Below, piece by piece: positions 61,201 through 64,000 of a stretch of DNA of 64,000 nt. Numbering within the stretch: the stretch's first letter is position 1; each line of letters begins with the position of its first letter. This stretch comes from Owenia fusiformis (Eukaryota; Annelida; Polychaeta; Sabellida; Oweniidae), in the NCBI GenBank assembly GCA_903813345.2, contig CAIIXF020000001.1, positions 16,885,915 through 16,949,914 of the forward strand, given 5' to 3'. A model generated the notes under the pieces. It ran no database searches, had not been told where the DNA came from, and was given only the letters and a program-made list of their open reading frames with translations. A program made the position numbers and the translations under genes.

Positions 61201-63612
61201 TCTAGTGGGGTGGTGTTAGGAAAATGGAAAAGCATTGTCACCTCCAAATGGTAAGTTATAACCAGTAGGGGTGGTTTTAGGAAAATGGGAAAGCCTTGTC
61301 ACCTCCAAATGGTAAGTTATAAATCTAGTGGGGTGGTGTTAGGAAAATGGAAAAGCATTGTCACCTCCAAATGGTAAGTTATAACCAGTAGGGGTGGTTT
61401 TAGGAAAATGGGAAAGCCTTGTCACCTCCAAATGGTAAGTTATACATTCAGGGGGATGGTGTCATTTTAATGTAAACCTAAAAACACCAACTTTATTCTT
61501 AATTCATTATTATTAGTTCTCTTGGTAGATACCCATTTTTCAAAAAGGGTTCCATTTGCACAATCTTCTTATTGGTTGATTAGGTGAGTATTTCATTCAT
61601 ATACAGGCCCATTGTTAGCTTTAATTTCATCAAGGAGGTCCTCTAATTCTTCAAGAGTCTAATGTTTCAGTTAAGAGTGAGATTTTGCCAATTTACCCTC
61701 AAAGTTCACAAGAAGTATGTTTTTCCAAATTTTACTTCACTTAAACATAACTACTGTACACTGTATTTTACGTTGTAGACTGGCCAGATATTGAAGGTTT
61801 CACTTGGGAGGAATACATGGAGCAGACCAGGTCTGCACCCGTCTCTCTACGGGCATTTAAACCTGTGAGTTGATACCAGTCTCTGTATTAAAAAAAACTT
61901 GGACAGTATACTTTACTTGTGCTATCTATTTTCAGTCCCATTTACAAGTCAATATTGCATTGATAGTTGATACAATCAACATCTCACTTAAACTTACTTT
62001 GTCATTTATCTACAAAAGCCTTCATGTGAAAGTATAGATTTTTTAGATACAGTACAATACAGACTTTTGTAAAAATGAAAATCATTGATGCTGAATTGAA
62101 ACAACAATTATTTTTCAATGACTACCCAAAACTATTTCAACTGTGTATATCATGTACACATATTTGCTGTGAACCTTTATGTTCAAGTAAATGAATAAAT
62201 TGAACTCGCTTTTGCTTCAGAGGCCACCCGTAGAATGGGAGGTTGATATGAGATTAGAGGCAGTAGACAAACGCAATCCTATCCTTATACGTGCTGGTAG
62301 AGTTGCAGAGAAAGATGGCCACCAAATCAAGATCCATTTTGACGGCTGGCTACCAGATTACGATTTCTGGGTCGATGACGATTCTGTTGATGTTTTCCCA
62401 TGTGGGTGGTGTAGTAAGACTGGCCATCAACTCCAACCACCATTCTGTGAGTACAATAGAGTCCACTTACGAATTATCTTGCTTTATCCAGTTAAGAATA
62501 CAGTGAAACCTGTCTAAGTGGAACACCTTTGGTACTTCTAATAAGTGTTCCACTTGGGAGGTGTTAAACCTAAAGAAGTTCATTTAACATTAAGTCAGTT
62601 GGTCTTGGGATTCTAAAGTGTTCCACTAACAGAGGTGCTCCACTTCTTGATGTGTTCCACTCATAAAAGATTTCACTGTATTGTTTAATTGCAGTAGAAA
62701 TTCATTAAGTATTCATTTGAAACAGGTTTTAATCAGGGAATTCATTAAGTTTAGACTTCTTAATCAATTGTCATGACCATTAATATCATGTCTTGTGTGT
62801 ATTTCTTTCACTAGATGCTAGTGAGGTGCCACGTGCAGCCGTAGCAGGCCAATGTCCAACACTCGGCTGTAACGGAGTGGGACATGTCAAGGGTGCAAAA
62901 TACACAGGTCACCATAGGTATGCTGCTTACTTAAGACATTTCAGTTTAAAAACACAAAATGAGGAGAAACATATATTGTTCAAAATTGGAAGGATTTCAA
63001 ATGTTATTCCTGTGTAATAAGAATGAATATCCGTTATTAATGTGCCTCTCACCTTTTCCTTATACAATGCCCTACATGAAGTTACAATTGTTATGTCATC
63101 ACCACAGTGGTGACATCTTGTTATAGTTTCTGACTTTTTTTGTGGTGGCAGTTGGTGTTTGGCATGTGGGGTATGTAACAAATGGTAGGTGGTGACATTT
63201 TGCATGTTGATGTCTTAATGTCTCATACTCAGTAAGGTCAGTGTTCATCATGAGATATTTAGAGTTTAGACCTTAGTCAAAGTATAGACCACATGCTATG
63301 TAACATGTTACGATAATCTGTTACCCAGATCAGAACTAACTGGACCGATGCTCATGTCACACCCTGTTAAGACCCATCTAGAAGTGAGAGAGAGTTAGAG
63401 ATACCCAGTGCAAAATTTCTCACAGTCTCAAACAGATTCTTTAATAACAGTATGTTTTTTTTTCTACCTAGTACCTTTGGTTGTCCATACTCCGCGTTGA
63501 ACATGAACAAAGAAAATATTCTGGCAGACCGTTTGGGACCTACGAGAACTGATTCATATGAAGGAAGGCCAATAAAAAGTGAAGCAAACTCCCCAACTGA
63601 CCAGAAATATGC
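51960..63612 (+). CDS. L3MBTL: L3MBTL1/3/4-type MBT-repeat chromatin protein (3' end outside window)
   Basis: It is a nuclear reader of mono- and dimethyl-lysine histone marks by family. Exons: 51960-52296, 53120-53230 (or from 53105), 54362-54556, 54847-55022, 55821-55920, 56136-56207, 56858-57008, 57655-57836, 58124-58206, 58404-58638, 60308-60405, 60838-61066, 61779-61864, 62221-62446, 62815-62917, 63472-63612. Phases agree throughout, for about 841 residues in the window. Order: acidic N-terminus, FCS zinc finger, GRPPKKKRK basic motif, three MBT repeats, C2HC finger. In MBT2 the cage residues known from human L3MBTL1 are kept (D and N in AVDKKN, then F, W, Y in HFDGWEDNYDYW). A SAM domain, expected in this family, would lie beyond 64000. 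Assignment to L3MBTL1, 3 or 4 is not possible. Confidence 0.96.
53120..53230 (+). CDS. L3MBTL: L3MBTL-like exon 2, with alternative acceptor 15 bases upstream
   Basis: GEKETAKAKTDEATNVEGSN continues the acidic region. Two in-frame acceptors exist (AG ending 53104 or 53119); the first adds SSIIG. The donor is AAAG|GTATGT, phase 1. Confidence 0.72.
53460..53600 (-). mobile_element. tRNA-derived SINE
   Basis: On the - strand an A-box-like TGGCAGAGAGG (53573-53563) is followed about 50 bases on by a B-box-like GGTTGCGAGTTCGAAAC (53511-53495), the arrangement of a Pol III promoter of tRNA-Leu/Ser type. The stems are degraded, so it is not a working tRNA. Confidence 0.55.
54362..54556 (+). CDS. 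L3MBTL: L3MBTL-like exon 3
   Basis: This Thr/Pro/Ala-rich segment (VEVTNDGAPTIPTEAQTAAT) has no known domain. The acceptor is TATTCCAG. The donor AAAGG|GTATTC is weak, but it is the one that keeps phase 1 with the next exon. Confidence 0.6.
54847..55022 (+). CDS. L3MBTL: L3MBTL-like exon 4: TLPGSDL block
   Basis: It ends EWNNGIGTLPGSDLK, which joins FRMNEFG in the next exon. GxGxLPGSDLKFxxNEFG is a conserved N-terminal block of L3MBTL proteins. The acceptor is ATTTTTCAG and the donor AAG|GTATAA, phase 0. Confidence 0.85.
55180..55293 (+). mobile_element. GTCACC-family MITE copy
   Basis: TTATGTTACCACCACAAATG ... TTGTAACAAATGGCAGGTTG, TGACATTTTGCATGTTAATG. It lies in an L3MBTL-like intron. 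Confidence 0.72.
55636..55798 (-). mobile_element. CAGTAAAACC MITE, TA-flanked
   Basis: Its complement starts CAGTAAAACCTGTCTAAGTG and is nearly the same as the copy at 62501. It holds repeated AAGTGGAACAC motifs. It ends just before exon 5 of the L3MBTL-like gene and includes sequence close to its branch-point region. Confidence 0.75.
55821..55920 (+). CDS. L3MBTL: L3MBTL-like exon 5
   Basis: FRMNEFGVMEMITDDLFGDL continues the conserved block, then an acidic stretch. The acceptor is TTTTATTGCAG and the donor GAAG|GTATAT, phase 1. Confidence 0.86.
56136..56207 (+). CDS. L3MBTL: L3MBTL-like exon 6
   Basis: A 24-codon exon (KSQGSAQLPVSNDNGTVTVK). VKQES at its end resembles a sumoylation-type PsiKxE site (VKQE); that is inference. 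The acceptor is TTGGTTTTAG and the donor TCAG|GTCAGT; the exon is phase 1 at both ends, so it could be skipped in frame. Confidence 0.72.
56858..57008 (+). CDS. L3MBTL: L3MBTL-like exon 7: FCS-type zinc finger
   Basis: CRCENCGMYGVASEFCRSGR followed by FCSQSCVG is an FCS zinc finger with the C-x2-C ... FCS..C pattern, as in L3MBTL and Polyhomeotic proteins. The acceptor is TTCTTCTCTAG and the donor AA|GTAAGT. Confidence 0.93.
57330..57521 (+). mobile_element. GTCACC-family MITE copy
   Basis: TTTTTATGTCACAATCAAGA, GGTGGTAGTTGGTGTTCGGC, AAATGACAGGTGGTGACATT. The start appears duplicated (a second GTGTCACCATCAACAAGTGG at 57399). Confidence 0.72.
57655..57836 (+). CDS. L3MBTL: L3MBTL-like exon 8: basic AT-hook/NLS-like segment
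   Basis: VGRPPKKKRKPTSEGEVRDS contains a GRP core followed by a Lys/Arg cluster, which would serve as a nuclear signal or AT-hook-like contact. The acceptor is TTAATGTCAG and the donor CCAG|GTGAGA. Confidence 0.88.
57893..58060 (+). mobile_element. Possible diverged CAGTAAAACC MITE
   Basis: The left end TTAGTAAAACCTGTGTG and several GGTGTTCA motifs resemble the family; no clean right end is found. Confidence 0.3.
58124..58206 (+). CDS. L3MBTL: L3MBTL-like exon 9: start of MBT repeat 1
   Basis: WTWEKYLEQSNAVAAPHKLY is the N-terminal arm of MBT repeat 1. The donor is CACAG|GTACTA, phase 0. Confidence 0.93.
58404..58638 (+). CDS. L3MBTL: L3MBTL-like exon 10: core of MBT repeat 1
   Basis: GFKVGMKLEAIDPKHPSLYC, then LHFDGYSECYDFW and PVGWAEENGKTLQPPKG. 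His replaces the Asn that follows the Asp in the MBT2 cage, and Tyr replaces Trp in HFDGY, so methyl-lysine binding by this repeat is doubtful. Confidence 0.95.
58639..60307. other. L3MBTL-like intron within MBT1-MBT2
   Basis: A 1669-base intron. Only a small GTACATAGTACATAGTACA repeat near 60110-60130 was noted. Confidence 0.5.
60308..60405 (+). CDS. L3MBTL: L3MBTL-like exon 11: start of MBT repeat 2
   Basis: YTVETFEWSNYIKLSRGVTA followed by PNNLFSV is the arm of MBT repeat 2. The acceptor is TGTTTCAG and the donor CCA|GTGAGT, phase 0. Confidence 0.92.
60838..61066 (+). CDS. L3MBTL: L3MBTL-like exon 12: core of MBT repeat 2 with intact aromatic cage
   Basis: GFRAGMKLEAVDKKNTILTC, then HFDGWEDNYDYW and SPYIHPVGWCQENGKALSPP. 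Asp, Asn, Cys, Phe, Trp and Tyr of the human L3MBTL1 pocket are all present. The donor at 61067 (GGTAAGT) is the first of seven copies, because the last 46 bases of this exon are tandemly repeated in the intron. Confidence 0.95.
61021..61450 (+). repeat. Tandem copies of an exon end with its splice donor
   Basis: Seven units of 60-63 bases start at 61021, 61081, 61142, 61205, 61265, 61328 and 61388. The first is the real end of the MBT2 exon. Units 4-7 alternate between two types (60 and 63 bases), giving a 123-base higher-order period. Every unit keeps CCAAATGGTAAGTTAT. Reading past the first donor meets TAA after four codons. Confidence 0.93.
61779..61864 (+). CDS. L3MBTL: L3MBTL-like exon 13: start of MBT repeat 3
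   Basis: WPDIEGFTWEEYMEQTRSAP followed by VSLRAFKP is the arm of MBT repeat 3. The acceptor is ACGTTGTAG and the donor CCT|GTGAGT. Confidence 0.93.
62221..62446 (+). CDS. L3MBTL: L3MBTL-like exon 14: core of MBT repeat 3
   Basis: MRLEAVDKRNPILIRAGRVA, HFDGWLPDYDFW and GWCSKTGHQLQPPF match MBT repeat 3 of L3MBTL1 (HPAGWCSKTGHPLQPP). The acceptor is TTTTGCTTCAG and the donor TTCT|GTGAGT. Confidence 0.95.
62501..62678 (+). mobile_element. CAGTGAAACC MITE, TA-flanked
   Basis: TA|CAGTGAAACCTGTCTAAGTG ... AAAGATTTCACTG|TA; 178 bases. It has the same internal block (TTAACATTAAGTCAGTTGGT) as 55636-55798 in opposite orientation. Confidence 0.78.
62815..62917 (+). CDS. L3MBTL: L3MBTL-like exon 15: C2HC zinc finger, first part
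   Basis: CPTLGCNGVGHVKGAKYTGH is a C2HC finger of the MYT1 class. It is interrupted in the codon after HH (AG|T), the same place as in fingers 2, 3 and 6 of the MYT1-like gene here. The donor is ATAG|GTATGC. Confidence 0.93.
63092..63213 (+). mobile_element. GTCACC-family MITE copy
   Basis: TTATGTCATCACCACAGTGG ... GTGGTGGCAGTTGGTGTTTG, GGTGGTGACATTTTGCATGT. Confidence 0.75.
63472..63612 (+). CDS. L3MBTL: L3MBTL-like exon 16: end of C2HC finger; gene continues past window
   Basis: STFGCPYSALNMNKENILAD closes the finger, followed by an EGRPIKSEA segment with a VKxE-like IKSE motif. The donor is GC|GTAAGT, phase 2. The window ends in the next intron. Confidence 0.9.
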
Positions 63613-64000
63613 GTAAGTATAACAATTGTGTACGTACTATGTTCTTTGAAATGAAATGAAGATCTTTTAACTGGATAAAGACTTGATGGCCACATCAGTT
63701 TTCTGGATTTTCAATGTTACATAAAATACTCTTAGCAAGATCTTGATTTTGTCTAGCCTTTGATTTAAAACTAAATTAGCCTCTATATCCATTTTGAATT
63801 ATGTTGTCAGAAAATGAAATTTGATAACATTCATTACACATTCAATTAAACATAAGAGGCCATGAAAGATCCATAAAGATCTTAGCAGTATCAAAACTGT
63901 AAAATTATCTGTAATAGTCAGAGGGTAGTGTATTAAGACAAATGTTAAAATTTGCATCAAGCACTTCACATTCAAATTTGCATCAAGCACTTCACATTTG

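Noticed and set aside
61081-61440. Extra exons in the repeated MBT2 exon end
   Set aside because: The copies lack an acceptor and carry a TAA soon after the donor sequence, so they are decoy donors at most.

Overview
This is an animal nuclear genome window. It holds AT-rich DNA, GT-AG introns and three multi-exon genes of bilaterian families, and every intron phase inside the gene models closes. The repeat-rich introns, full of short non-autonomous DNA transposons, suggest an invertebrate, perhaps a lophotrochozoan. The sequence alone does not fix the phylum.

Layout: (1) Positions 869-23023, + strand, carry the 3' part of a MYT1/MYT1L/ST18-family transcription factor. Twelve coding exons give about 1361 residues, with seven C2HC zinc fingers, a long acidic region, the MYT1 domain and a C-terminal coiled coil. 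Its start lies left of the window. Its 11 kb intron (4968-16078) holds a 4.85 kb near-palindromic foldback with a minisatellite core, a 1.6 kb repeat element, a 145-bp tandem array and a 42-bp tandem array. (2) Positions 33437-30024, - strand, carry a complete four-exon PCMTD1/2-type gene (614 residues): an isoaspartyl-methyltransferase-like fold plus a SOCS-type box split by a long acidic insertion. Non-coding 5' exons probably reach 38.2 kb. (3) Positions 51960-63612, + strand, carry the 5' part of an L3MBTL1/3/4-type chromatin reader: acidic N-terminus, FCS zinc finger, GRP/basic motif, three MBT repeats and a C2HC finger. The gene runs off the right edge before any SAM domain.

The 38.2-51.9 kb stretch has no convincing coding exon. 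It holds two candidate promoter regions (about 38.2-38.6 kb, possibly bidirectional, and 42.7-42.93 kb), a tandem array of about 340 bp units interrupted by an insertion, a short reverse-transcriptase-like relic and a 1.7 kb foldback element.

All three proteins have nuclear or regulatory roles in their families: a neural zinc-finger factor, a cullin-5 substrate-receptor candidate and a methyl-lysine reader. The MYT1-PCMTD adjacency matches the ST18-PCMTD1 and MYT1-PCMTD2 neighbourhoods of vertebrates. The C2HC fingers of the MYT1-like and L3MBTL-like genes share an intron at the same codon and phase. No rRNA, intact tRNA or CRISPR array was seen.
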